Source: Sphingomonadales bacterium
GTDB lineage: Bacteria > Pseudomonadota > Alphaproteobacteria > Sphingomonadales > Sphingomonadaceae
Direction of reading: 5' to 3'
NCBI GenBank assembly: GCA_027486895.1
Contig: JAIXOE010000010.1
Coordinates: forward strand, 1-64,000
Length of the DNA stretch: 64,000 nucleotides
Of this stretch, positions 45,968 through 55,031 are shown in pieces. Under the pieces are notes generated by a model. That model saw only the letters and a program-made list of their open reading frames with translations. It was not told the origin of the DNA and did no database searches. The position numbers were made by a program, and so were the translations under genes. Each line of letters begins with the position of its first letter. The first letter of the stretch is position 1.

Positions 45968-47307
45968 AGTTTCGTCGTTCGCTCGTCAGTGACCATGTCG
46001 CTGGCGAGGTCTAGCCCTGCCTTGCCGTGCGCAGCGGTATGCGCTGGCGCATGCGGGGATTCGATATACTCAGGCTCCTCCACCTCAAGCATGCCTTCCC
46101 ATTTCGTAATGACTGACGTTGCCACGGCGTTACCGACAACATTGGTTGCCGTCCGGCCCATGTCGAGGAACTGGTCAATGGCGAGAATCAGCGCGACACC
46201 TTCAACAGGCAGGTCAAACATCGCCAGCGTGCCGGTAATGACAACCAACGAAGCGCGGGGAACTGCGGCGACACCTTTCGAAGAAATCATCAGCGTCAGC
46301 AGGATAAGGATCTGCGTTCCGATGGGCAAATCGATGCCATAAGCTTGTGCGATGAAGATGGTGGCGAAGCTCATATACATCATCGAACCATCAAGGTTGA
46401 AGCTGTACCCCAACGGAAGCATGAAGCCCGAAATCCGGCGCGGGACGCCAAAACGGTCAAGCTGTTCAAACAATTTTGGCAACGCCGCTTCGCTTGAGGC
46501 AGTCGAGAAAGCGATGAGCATTGGTTCGCGGATGTAACGGATGAGCGTCCAAATCCGTCGGCCGAGGAAGATGGCGCCGAGCGACAAAAGGATGGTCCAC
46601 AACAAGGCGAGCGACAGATAAAACTCACCCACAAGCTCAAGATAGGTCAACAAAATGGCTAGGCCGCTCTTGGAGACCACGGCAGCAAGTGCGCCAAACA
46701 CCGCAATAGGTGCATAACGCATGACATAATGCGTGATTTGCAGCATCATTTCGGCAAGTGCCTCGGCACCCCGAACAAGCGGCGCACCTTTTTCGCCCAG
46801 AGCGGACAATGCGATGCCCGCGAACAATGCGAACACCAAAATCTGCAAAATGTTATTGGTGGCCATCGCTTCAAAGGCATTTTTGGGGAAAATCGACAGG
46901 ATGAAATCCCAGAAGTCGAGCTTCTTCACCTCGCCAATCGTGGCTGCGGCATTTGTAATGGTATCAACTGGCGCACCGATGCCCGGCTGGAGCAGGTTGA
47001 CCATCAACAGGCCAAGCCCAATCGAGATGAAGCTTGCGACAACGAACCATGAGATAGCGCGGAAGCCAATTCTGCCGAGCGCACTGCTGTCGCCCATATG
47101 TGCAATGCCGACGACTATCGTCGACAGGATGAGCGGCGCGACCAAAAGCTTGATGAGATTAAGGAAAATATCGGAAAGCAGTTTAAAGGTCTTTGTGAGA
47201 TATTCGAACTGCGTACTGTCCTGCGCGAAACTGACATGGACTGCATAACCCACGGCCACGCCGAGTATCATCCCCGCCAAAATCCATAACGTAAGCCGTT
47301 TATCCAC
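45964..47307 (-). CDS. Dicarboxylate/amino acid:cation symporter (DAACS)
   Basis: A 447-residue inner-membrane transporter of the GltP/DctA type, taking up glutamate, aspartate or C4-dicarboxylates with H+ or Na+. Conserved parts: LKLLSDIFLNLIKLLVAPLI, AFSTASSEAALPKLFEQLDR (serine-rich re-entrant loop 1), GYSFNLDGSMMYMSFATIFI, and DQFLDMGRTATNVVGNAVAT (substrate-binding helix). It is divergent from NAD-glutamate dehydrogenase with 186 bases between, a layout that suggests joint regulation of glutamate uptake and breakdown. Confidence 0.93.
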   Translation of the reverse strand: MDKRLTLWILAGMILGVAVGYAVHVSFAQDSTQFEYLTKTFKLLSDIFLNLIKLLVAPLILSTIVVGIAHMGDSSALGRIGFRAISWFVVASFISIGLGLLMVNLLQPGIGAPVDTITNAAATIGEVKKLDFWDFILSIFPKNAFEAMATNNILQILVFALFAGIALSALGEKGAPLVRGAEALAEMMLQITHYVMRYAPIAVFGALAAVVSKSGLAILLTYLELVGEFYLSLALLWTILLSLGAIFLGRRIWTLIRYIREPMLIAFSTASSEAALPKLFEQLDRFGVPRRISGFMLPLGYSFNLDGSMMYMSFATIFIAQAYGIDLPIGTQILILLTLMISSKGVAAVPRASLVVITGTLAMFDLPVEGVALILAIDQFLDMGRTATNVVGNAVATSVITKWEGMLEVEEPEYIESPHAPAHTAAHGKAGLDLASDMVTDERTTKL

Positions 47308-47493
47308 CCAAAATCTCCAATGCCTCTGAACTTTCGGCGACGCTACACAGGAGCAATAATCCTCGCAACAAGTTACGGACGTGACTTGTTTAAGCTTTAG
47401 AAGGGCGTCATAAGCCTTGTAATAAAATTACAACGTATTTTGTCGTTGAACATGGCACTTAACCAAATGCTTGCGGGCTCAGGAGATGATTTC

Positions 47494-50400
47494 ATGGCGG
47501 CCGCCAAAATTGCTAAGACTACCGAAAAATTGGACAAGAGCCTGCTGAAGGCAATGATTTCGGCCTTTACCGAAACCGCATTGCCCGGCGAGAATGAAGA
47601 TTTTGATGCCAAGGCGACTGAAGATGCTGCCCGCTTTACCATTCAAACCGGTCTTCATCGCAAACCTGGCGTAGCAGCGATTGCGCTTGATAGTTTTACC
47701 GACGCCCAAGGCCGTTTGATGATGCGGATCGCATTGAATAACGACGACATGCCGTTTCTGGTGGATTCGGTATCAGCAGCCGTTGCCGCAAATGGCATAT
47801 CCGTCAAACGCATCATTCACCCTGTGTTGAGCGTTGTCCGCGATGACGCGCTCGCGCTGACCGACATCAGCCGGAAGCGTGTGGACGGGCAGGCCCGCGA
47901 ATCTTTCATCTACCTCGAGACAGAGCGTGTCGACGCAAAGGAACGCCGCCAGCTTGAAACGCATCTGGCCGCTGTTCTCGCCGATGTGCGCGGTGCGGTG
48001 ACCGACTGGCGCGATATGCTCGCGGCCTTGTCCGCTGACGCTGATAGCTTGCCTGAAAGCGAGGGCACTGCGCTCATTCGCTGGTTCCTCGACAATAATA
48101 TGACCATATTGGCGCACGAACGGATCGGCAGCGATGGCAAGCGGTCCGACCGCCTTGGTCTATCCCGCGTGACCGATGCAGCGATTCTGGCCGAAGACAG
48201 CGTTGCTCTTGCGATGAAGTGGTTTGAAGACGGCGGCGTCGCGCCGTTGGTGCTTAAATCAAACCGGGTCTCGACCGTCCATCGTAATGTCCAGCTAGAT
48301 CTCATCGTTGTGCCAGTGACCACTGGCGACCGCGTTACCGGCTTAGCGGTTACTGCAGGCCTTTGGACGAGCGCGGCGCTTGCGACGGCACCAGAGGCGA
48401 TACCCGTGCTGAGAACCCATCTGGCGACGCTTATGGACCGCTTTGGTTTTGACGCGTCGGGCCATGCTGGCAAAGCGATGGCACATGCGCTGACAGCATT
48501 GCCCCACGACCTTTTGGTTGCGCTGAAACTGGATGATTTGGAGCGTGTCACGTTGACGGCGATGTCGCTGACCGATCGCCCGCGTCCAAAGCTGATTGCA
48601 CTGCGGTCGCCGCTTGGCCGCCATTTGTACATATTTGTCTGGTTGCCGCGCGATGATGTCTCCACAGGTATCCGCAAGCAAATCCAGAATATGCTTATGG
48701 ATGCTACGGGTGGTGGCCTTCTGGGCTGGACTATCGGCCTGGAGGATGGCGGCGTTGCGCTGCTGCGGTACACGCTCGACCTGCCGGACCGGGAGCAAAG
48801 GGTCGACGAGGCCGCGCTTGATGACAAAATCGAGCTCATGGTGCGCGGATGGGAGCCTGCCGTTGAAGCTGCTCTTGCGTCGATGACCGACGAGAAGCGC
48901 GCGGCAGCGATGCTCGTGCGTTACGGCGCCGGGTTTCCTGCAAACTATCGCAGCACTTACTCTACCGAAGAAGCCGCGCGTGATATGGTGGGCTTGCTGA
49001 CAATGGAGCGCGACCACAGTAAAGTCACCCGGCTGTTCGTGGACGGCGATAATCTGCGCCTCAAAATCTACAGCGGCGGCGGCGCGCTTCCACTCAGCGA
49101 TGTTGTCCCCGCGCTTGAGAATTTCGGCTTCGATGTGTTGGAAGAATCTCCAACTGCGTTAGGCGACGGCAATTATATCCACGATTTCCGTTTATCGCTG
49201 CGTGGTGGTGAAATTGCGACGGTGATGAAACGTCCGCACGTTATCGAGGGCGCGCTCAGCCAGGTTCTCGACGGTAGCTTTGAAAATGACGTCTTTAACC
49301 AGCTGGTGACGGTCGGTGGCCTTGATCCGCAATCAGCCATTTGGCTGCGGGCATGGTATCGCTATTTGCGTCAAACCGGCGTGACGTACGGTATGCCGAC
49401 GGTCGTATCGGCATTGGCCAAAAACGCCAATGTCACGCGGTCGATCATTGCGCTTTTTGATGCGCGGCATAATCCGGCCCTGTCCGGCGACCGCGAAAAA
49501 GAAGTCGCGAAATATGTGAAGTCGATCAACGCTGACTTGGCAGGGGTGTCAGCCATCGATGAAGATCGCATATTGCGCCGTTTTTTGGCGATTGTTTTGG
49601 CCACAGTTCGCACCAACGCCTTTTCGGCTGCTGCAGCAGAGGCACTGGCGTTTAAGCTTGATTGCGCGAAAGTGCCGGGTCTGCCTGCGCCGCTCCCTTG
49701 GCGCGAAGTGTTTGTCTATTCGCCGCGTGTCGAGGGAATCCATCTGCGCGCTGGTCCCGTGGCGCGTGGCGGTCTGCGCTGGTCCGACCGGCGTGACGAT
49801 TTCCGCACTGAAGTTCTTGGTCTGATGAAAGCGCAGCGCGTTAAAAATGCTGTGATCGTGCCAACGGGCGCCAAGGGTGGCTTTTATCCGAAACGGCTAC
49901 CCGACATGCGCGTCGACCGTGACGCATGGTTCGCAGAGGGCACCGAAGCCTACAAAATATTCATCCGGACCTTGCTGTCGATCACCGACAACATCGTCAA
50001 CGACCGCATCGTGCATCCCGACAATGTCGTCATTCACGATGGGGATGATCCGTATTTCGTCGTTGCCGCCGACAAGGGTACAGCGACATTTTCCGACACC
50101 GCAAACGCCATCGCGCTTGAACGTAATTTCTGGCTGGGCGATGCTTTTGCCAGTGGCGGCTCGGTTGGATACGACCATAAGGCCATGGGTATCACCGCCA
50201 AGGGTGGTTGGCTGTCGGTGCAGCGACACTTCGCCGAAATGGGTATCGACGTCCAAAAGGAACCTATAACCGTTGCTGGCGTCGGTGACATGTCCGGCGA
50301 TGTTTTTGGCAACGGCATGCTGCTGTCGAAAACACTCAAAGTTGTCGCCGCATTCGACCATCGCCATATCTTTATTGATCCCGACCCCGACCCGGCGATT

Positions 50401-52143
50401 AGCTGGAAGGAACGCCAGCGATTGTTCAATTTGCCGCGTTCAAGCTGGCTCGATTATGACAGCAAGCTGATTTCAAAGGGTGGCGGGGTGTTTGCCCGCA
50501 CGGAAAAATCCATAAAAACTTCACCTGAAATCAGGGAATTATTGGGTATTGATGCCAAAGACATTGAACCATCTGCATTGATGACAGCGATATTGAAGGC
50601 GCCTGTCCAACTGATGTGGTTTGGCGGGATTGGCACCTATATTAAGGACCGGGCCGAAAGCCATCTTGATGTCGGCGATCCGGGCAATGATGCCATCCGC
50701 GTTAATGGCGCGGACGTGCAGGCGAAGGTTATTGGCGAAGGTGCCAACCTTGGCGTGACTCAGGCTGGGCGCATTGGCTACGCATTGCGCGGTGGCCGGA
50801 TCAACACCGACTTCATCGACAACAGCGCTGGCGTTGATTGCTCCGATAATGAGGTGAACATCAAGATCGCGCTGAATGCACAGATGCGTGCAGGTAAGTT
50901 GAAGGAGCAGGCGCGCAACGTTTTACTCGCGGATATGACCGATGCCGTTGCGCATTTGGTGCTTGAGGACAATCGGCTGCAAACCCTCGCGCTGTCGATT
51001 GCCGAAACCGGTGGTGCGGGCGATTTGCCGGCTTATGTGCGGCTCATCGAAATCTTTGAAGGCTCTGGAAAGCTTGATCGTGCGGTTGAGGGGCTAGCTC
51101 CGAACGAGGAACTGTTCCGTCGTGCAAGTGAAGGACGCGGTCTGACACGACCTGAACTGGCAGTTCTGCTTTCGACGGCCAAGCTGGCCGCGCAGGACGG
51201 CGTTGAGGAAGCGCCTTTGGCACAAGATGCCTCGATGGACAGCGAAGTGTTGGCTGCTTTCCCAGACGCGATGGTCAAGGTGCACAAGGGCGCTATCCTG
51301 TCGCACCGTTTGCGCAAAGAAATCATCGCCACCAAATTGGCAAACCGCATGATCAACAGGCTCGGTATGCTGCATCCGTTTGAACTTGCTGAGGAAGAAG
51401 GCTGCGGCCTTGGTGATGTTGCCGCGGCATTCGCCATTGCCGAGCGTATTTATGATCTGCCATCGCTGTGGCAGGCGATCGACACCACGCCCATGCCGGA
51501 AGCAACACGATTGATGCTATTCAATCAAGCGGCTGTGGAAATCCGGGCTCAGATGGCGGACATCATCCGGAACGCACATGAAGGGCGCGATGTCAGTGCC
51601 ACCACGGCTGTATATGCCCCCGTTGTGCAGAAATTGTCTGCCGCGCTGGACGGGTTGCTGCCTAATGATGTCCGTCTCCAGACGGAACGCTTTGGCACAC
51701 GGCTCACGGAAAATGGCGCGCCACGCAAAATTGCCGATCGGCTTGTAGAATTAGCGCAGTTGGACGGTGCTATTGGATTGGCGGCACTTTCCTCGACCCA
51801 AAAGGGTGACGTTACCGCACTTACGCGGGCGTTCACGGCAATTGGTGATGCGCTAGGGCTAAGCTGGGCGCAGGGGGCCGCTATGCAAATTGATCCACAC
51901 GACCCGTGGGAGCGACTGCTCGTGGCAGGCCTTGCGCGCGATTTCCAAACGATGCGTCTGGATTTCCTGCGTCGCCGTGCAGCCAAGAAGCCACTCGATG
52001 ATGCACAGGATTGGCTGCACAGCAACGCCGTCCGCGTGCGGGCGTTCAAGGCGATGGTGGATCGTGCCCGCATGGCAGGCATACCAACGCCCGCGATGCT
52101 GGCACAGGTTGCAGGTCAGGCCAGAGTGCTACTGGGGCGTTAA
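47494..52143 (+). CDS. NAD-specific glutamate dehydrogenase, large (180-kDa class)
   Basis: Oxidises glutamate to 2-oxoglutarate and ammonia with NAD. The 1549-residue product belongs to the GDH180 class, with long N-terminal ACT-like regulatory domains (residues 1-700), the catalytic domain (PVARGGLRWSDRRDDFRTEV, LMKAQRVKNAVIVPTGAKGG, SGGSVGYDHKAMGITAKGGW), NAD-binding part (VAGVGDMSGDVFGNGMLLSK, VIGEGANLGVTQAGRIGYAL) and a helical C-terminus. Length is near the usual 1600. AGGAG decides the ATG at 47494; three earlier in-frame starts lack it. It fits PutA in this window, which produces glutamate. Confidence 0.96.
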   Translation: MAAAKIAKTTEKLDKSLLKAMISAFTETALPGENEDFDAKATEDAARFTIQTGLHRKPGVAAIALDSFTDAQGRLMMRIALNNDDMPFLVDSVSAAVAANGISVKRIIHPVLSVVRDDALALTDISRKRVDGQARESFIYLETERVDAKERRQLETHLAAVLADVRGAVTDWRDMLAALSADADSLPESEGTALIRWFLDNNMTILAHERIGSDGKRSDRLGLSRVTDAAILAEDSVALAMKWFEDGGVAPLVLKSNRVSTVHRNVQLDLIVVPVTTGDRVTGLAVTAGLWTSAALATAPEAIPVLRTHLATLMDRFGFDASGHAGKAMAHALTALPHDLLVALKLDDLERVTLTAMSLTDRPRPKLIALRSPLGRHLYIFVWLPRDDVSTGIRKQIQNMLMDATGGGLLGWTIGLEDGGVALLRYTLDLPDREQRVDEAALDDKIELMVRGWEPAVEAALASMTDEKRAAAMLVRYGAGFPANYRSTYSTEEAARDMVGLLTMERDHSKVTRLFVDGDNLRLKIYSGGGALPLSDVVPALENFGFDVLEESPTALGDGNYIHDFRLSLRGGEIATVMKRPHVIEGALSQVLDGSFENDVFNQLVTVGGLDPQSAIWLRAWYRYLRQTGVTYGMPTVVSALAKNANVTRSIIALFDARHNPALSGDREKEVAKYVKSINADLAGVSAIDEDRILRRFLAIVLATVRTNAFSAAAAEALAFKLDCAKVPGLPAPLPWREVFVYSPRVEGIHLRAGPVARGGLRWSDRRDDFRTEVLGLMKAQRVKNAVIVPTGAKGGFYPKRLPDMRVDRDAWFAEGTEAYKIFIRTLLSITDNIVNDRIVHPDNVVIHDGDDPYFVVAADKGTATFSDTANAIALERNFWLGDAFASGGSVGYDHKAMGITAKGGWLSVQRHFAEMGIDVQKEPITVAGVGDMSGDVFGNGMLLSKTLKVVAAFDHRHIFIDPDPDPAISWKERQRLFNLPRSSWLDYDSKLISKGGGVFARTEKSIKTSPEIRELLGIDAKDIEPSALMTAILKAPVQLMWFGGIGTYIKDRAESHLDVGDPGNDAIRVNGADVQAKVIGEGANLGVTQAGRIGYALRGGRINTDFIDNSAGVDCSDNEVNIKIALNAQMRAGKLKEQARNVLLADMTDAVAHLVLEDNRLQTLALSIAETGGAGDLPAYVRLIEIFEGSGKLDRAVEGLAPNEELFRRASEGRGLTRPELAVLLSTAKLAAQDGVEEAPLAQDASMDSEVLAAFPDAMVKVHKGAILSHRLRKEIIATKLANRMINRLGMLHPFELAEEEGCGLGDVAAAFAIAERIYDLPSLWQAIDTTPMPEATRLMLFNQAAVEIRAQMADIIRNAHEGRDVSATTAVYAPVVQKLSAALDGLLPNDVRLQTERFGTRLTENGAPRKIADRLVELAQLDGAIGLAALSSTQKGDVTALTRAFTAIGDALGLSWAQGAAMQIDPHDPWERLLVAGLARDFQTMRLDFLRRRAAKKPLDDAQDWLHSNAVRVRAFKAMVDRARMAGIPTPAMLAQVAGQARVLLGR

Positions 52144-52147
52144 GCCC

Positions 52148-52276
52148 TTAGCTCTTGGATGGCGCCAACCCAGCAGGGTTGCCTTTGGTTGAGGGGTTCG
52201 AAGCATTTTGCTTTTTGGGTCCCTCGGCCTTTGGTTTACGGACTTCGCGGCTCGATTTCTTTTGGCTCTTTGCCAT
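52148..52276 (-). CDS. Small basic protein, 42 aa, previously easy to miss
   Basis: An ATG at 52276 with an AAGGA Shine-Dalgarno opens a 42-codon frame: MAKSQKKSSREVRKPKAEGP, then KKQNASNPSTKGNPAGLAPS and KS before TAA. It is very basic (Lys/Arg-rich, Pro and Ser present, few hydrophobics), likely disordered and nucleic-acid binding. Short proteins with a MAKSQK-like beginning and a KPKA core are, as I recall, frequent in alphaproteobacteria. It ends 4 bases from the convergent glutamate dehydrogenase stop. Confidence 0.75.
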   Translation of the reverse strand: MAKSQKKSSREVRKPKAEGPKKQNASNPSTKGNPAGLAPSKS

Positions 52277-52404
52277 GATATTTTCCTTTTGGGGGTGGAG
52301 GACACAACGCGCGAAGCTCCGGAACGTTCATGTGAACATCAGGGGTTCCTTATTTATATGCACGAATGGAACCCGTTGTAAGGGCACCCGCCGAAACCGA
52401 TGGA

Positions 52405-52998
52405 TTAGGCTACAGCTTCGGTCTCACGCTTATAGATGCTGTTCAGCGGACTACGGAAAAGCTTCATCACCATAGGTTCGAAAAATTCTAACGGTAGCGT
52501 GTCATATTCGGGATCGAATGATGGGCAGTCATATTTGTCGATGAATTCTTCGGTATCAGCAAACCATTCATGACCGCGGAACTTTTCGCGCATGTCACGA
52601 TCCAGCCCAAGATGGTGGAAGAAATTACGCCCTTGGAAAATGCCGTGGTTCTGAACAATCCAGTGTAATTTTTCGGAGACGAACGGCTTTAAAATGGCTG
52701 CGGCAATGTCTGGGTGATTTGCCGCGCCAAGGGTGTCCCCAATGTCGTGCAACAGCGCCATGACGACATAATCTTCATCCCGTCCATCACGATGCGCGCG
52801 TGTTGCTGTTTGCAGCGAATGGGTCAAACGGTCGACCGCGAATCCACCAAAATCACCATCCAGCAGACGCAGATGGTCCAATATCCGTTGTCCGCCATTT
52901 TGCGAGAACGGGATATTGTGCCGCATGATGATTTGCCAATCTTCCTGCGTGCTCTGTGCCATATCGTGGAAATTTGCGCGGTCTTCGTGATTGTCCAT
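52405..52998 (-). CDS. HD-domain protein
   Basis: A 197-residue HD-superfamily protein. Metal ligands visible: His60 (RLTHSLQTATRAHRDGRD), His84-Asp85 (ALLHDIGDTLG), His95 (NHPDIA) and His118 (WIVQNHGIFQG). The DHLRLLDGDFGGFAVDRLTH start is like that of HD proteins related to phosphonate oxygenase PhnZ and inositol oxygenase, which hold two irons, but a phosphohydrolase is equally possible. No phosphonate gene is near. It is divergent from the histidine kinase gene. Start at the ATG at 52998 after a GGAGAGG-type Shine-Dalgarno. Confidence 0.8.
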   Translation of the reverse strand: MDNHEDRANFHDMAQSTQEDWQIIMRHNIPFSQNGGQRILDHLRLLDGDFGGFAVDRLTHSLQTATRAHRDGRDEDYVVMALLHDIGDTLGAANHPDIAAAILKPFVSEKLHWIVQNHGIFQGRNFFHHLGLDRDMREKFRGHEWFADTEEFIDKYDCPSFDPEYDTLPLEFFEPMVMKLFRSPLNSIYKRETEAVA

Positions 52999-53086
52999 GG
53001 TCGTAATCCTCTCCCCAAAAGCCTATCATGTCCACGTAATGAAACAAGTGCTTCATGCGCGCGTAAAATGCGGCTAGACCGAATTT

Positions 53087-54223
53087 ATGGCGGTACTAGA
53101 GCTTACAGACAAACCCTTCTTTGCCGATAAAAATCGCGCGTTTTGGAATCTACATTCAGCCGGTTGGGCCGGAGCAGTCATTTTGCGCGCGGCGTCGGGT
53201 ATTGCTCAGGGGCAGCCAGTCAGCTTTCTTGTACCCATCCTGATTTCAGCCGTCACCGGCTATTCAATCACGCTTCTGCTATCGGTTATTTACCGGTTTT
53301 TGATTGATCAACGGCCATTTATCACATGGAGCCTGACGTTTGTTGCGGTGTCCCTTGCCACGATTGGTTATGCCTATATCGATGTGTGGGTGCTCCAGAC
53401 AATTCGTGACGGGGTGGATGAAACGCCCTTTGCGCAATTGTGGCTTGCTGCGATCTATATCAACTCGGTGCTATTGGCCGCTTGGTCAGCGCTCTATTAT
53501 GCGATCAATTATTTCGTGCGTGCTGAAGAACAAGCGGACCAGATGATGCGGCTTGAGGCGCAGGCCACCAGTGCGCAGCTGACTATGTTGCGCTATCAGT
53601 TGAACCCGCATTTCCTGTTCAACACGTTGAACAGTATTTCGACGCTTGTGTTGCTGAAACAGACCGAGCAGGCCAACGCGATGCTGTCGCGGCTATCGTC
53701 CTTTTTGCGCTTCACGCTGATTAATGAGGCTGCGGCCAAGGTGCCCCTGACTCAAGAGGTCGAGACGTTGAAGCTCTATCTCGATATTGAAAAGATGCGT
53801 TTTGAAGAACGGCTGCGGACATATTTCACGATTGAACCTGCTGTCGAGAACGCTCTCGTGCCCTCACTTCTTCTGCAGCCATTGGTGGAAAACGCCATCA
53901 AATATGCTGTGACGCCGAAGGAAGAGGGCGCTGACATTTCGGTGACCGCTCAACTCGTCGGTCAAAGAGTGCGGATTACCGTATCGGACACTGGACCGGG
54001 CTTGCAGCCCGGACAGCAAGATCACAGCCTCTCTACCGGTGTTGGTATGGCCAACACCCGCGAGCGACTTTCACAAGCTTATGGCGAAGATCAACGCTTT
54101 GAACATTATGTAAAAGCGGGCGGAGGATTTGAGGTTTTGTTGGAACTACCATATCAAAGCCGGATTATAGCAGGGGAAGACAATCAGGCGGGGGCTAAAC
54201 AGCAAGGAAGAATATCCGCATGA
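53087..54223 (+). CDS. LytS-type sensor histidine kinase
   Basis: A 378-residue membrane kinase. Four or so helices occupy residues 20-145 (VPILISAVTGYSITLLLSVI, WSLTFVAVSLATIGYAYIDV), with no periplasmic sensor domain of size. The His_kinase module has the phosphoacceptor His175 in RYQLNPHFLFNTLNSIST, then the N box LLLQPLVENAIKYAV and G box VSDTGPGLQPG. This is the class that pairs with LytTR regulators. Its last four bases overlap the start of that regulator gene (ATGA). Confidence 0.92.
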   Translation: MAVLELTDKPFFADKNRAFWNLHSAGWAGAVILRAASGIAQGQPVSFLVPILISAVTGYSITLLLSVIYRFLIDQRPFITWSLTFVAVSLATIGYAYIDVWVLQTIRDGVDETPFAQLWLAAIYINSVLLAAWSALYYAINYFVRAEEQADQMMRLEAQATSAQLTMLRYQLNPHFLFNTLNSISTLVLLKQTEQANAMLSRLSSFLRFTLINEAAAKVPLTQEVETLKLYLDIEKMRFEERLRTYFTIEPAVENALVPSLLLQPLVENAIKYAVTPKEEGADISVTAQLVGQRVRITVSDTGPGLQPGQQDHSLSTGVGMANTRERLSQAYGEDQRFEHYVKAGGGFEVLLELPYQSRIIAGEDNQAGAKQQGRISA

Positions 54224-55020
54224 GTATTCGTACAATATTGGTCGACGATGAAAAGCTAGCGATTCAAGGCCTTGAATTAAGGTTACAGCCATTTGACGAC
54301 ATCGAAATCGTCGCCACCTGCCACAACGGCCGTGAAGCCATTCGCAAGATTAAAACGTTGAAGCCCGATCTGGTGTTTCTGGACATTCAGATGCCCGGAT
54401 TTGATGGTTTTTCGGTCGTGCAGGGCGTGATGGACATCGATCCGCCGCTGTTTGTGTTTGTCACTGCCTATTCAGAGCATGCCATCAAAGCCTTTGAAGC
54501 GCAGGCTATCGATTATCTCATGAAGCCGGTCGAGCCAGAGCGTCTTGCAGACACAATGGACCGTGTACGCAGCAGGCTTGCCGACAAGCGCACATCCGAT
54601 GAATTGGATCGGCTTCGCAATGTCATCAATGAAGTCGCGCCGAATGCAGCTGACAATCTGAGTTCGCTTGATGACGACATGGCGTCGACCCGTTTCGAAA
54701 AGCTGATTAACATCAAAGATCGCGGCCAGATTTTCCGCGTGGATGTTGAAAGCATTGAACGCATCGATGCCGCCGGTGACTATATGTGCATTTACACGGC
54801 GGACAATTCACTCATCCTACGTGAGACCATGAAGGATCTGGAAAAGCGCCTTGACCCGAGGACGTTCCAGCGCGTTCACCGTTCGACAATCGTTAATTTG
54901 GATCAGGTGCGGCAGGTTAAGCCGCATACAAACGGCGAATGCTTTCTTGTGCTTGAGTCCGGCGCGCAGGTTAAAGTCAGCCGTTCCTATCGTGACGTTG
55001 TGGCCAGATTTGTACATTAA
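54220..55020 (+). CDS. LytTR-family response regulator
   Basis: A 266-residue regulator. The receiver has Asp9/Asp10, phosphorylation site Asp55 in DLVFLDIQMPG, Thr in FVTAYSEHAIKAF and Lys in DYLMKPVEPERL. The C-terminal LytTR DNA-binding domain covers about 165-265 (FRVDVESIERIDAAGDYMCI, then RTFQRVHRSTIVNLDQVRQV). It should act on imperfect direct repeats; I did not find a clear target in the window. Partner of the kinase before it; the dienelactone hydrolase gene follows after 11 bases. Confidence 0.94.
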   Translation: MSIRTILVDDEKLAIQGLELRLQPFDDIEIVATCHNGREAIRKIKTLKPDLVFLDIQMPGFDGFSVVQGVMDIDPPLFVFVTAYSEHAIKAFEAQAIDYLMKPVEPERLADTMDRVRSRLADKRTSDELDRLRNVINEVAPNAADNLSSLDDDMASTRFEKLINIKDRGQIFRVDVESIERIDAAGDYMCIYTADNSLILRETMKDLEKRLDPRTFQRVHRSTIVNLDQVRQVKPHTNGECFLVLESGAQVKVSRSYRDVVARFVH

Positions 55021-55031
55021 GGAGAATAAGG

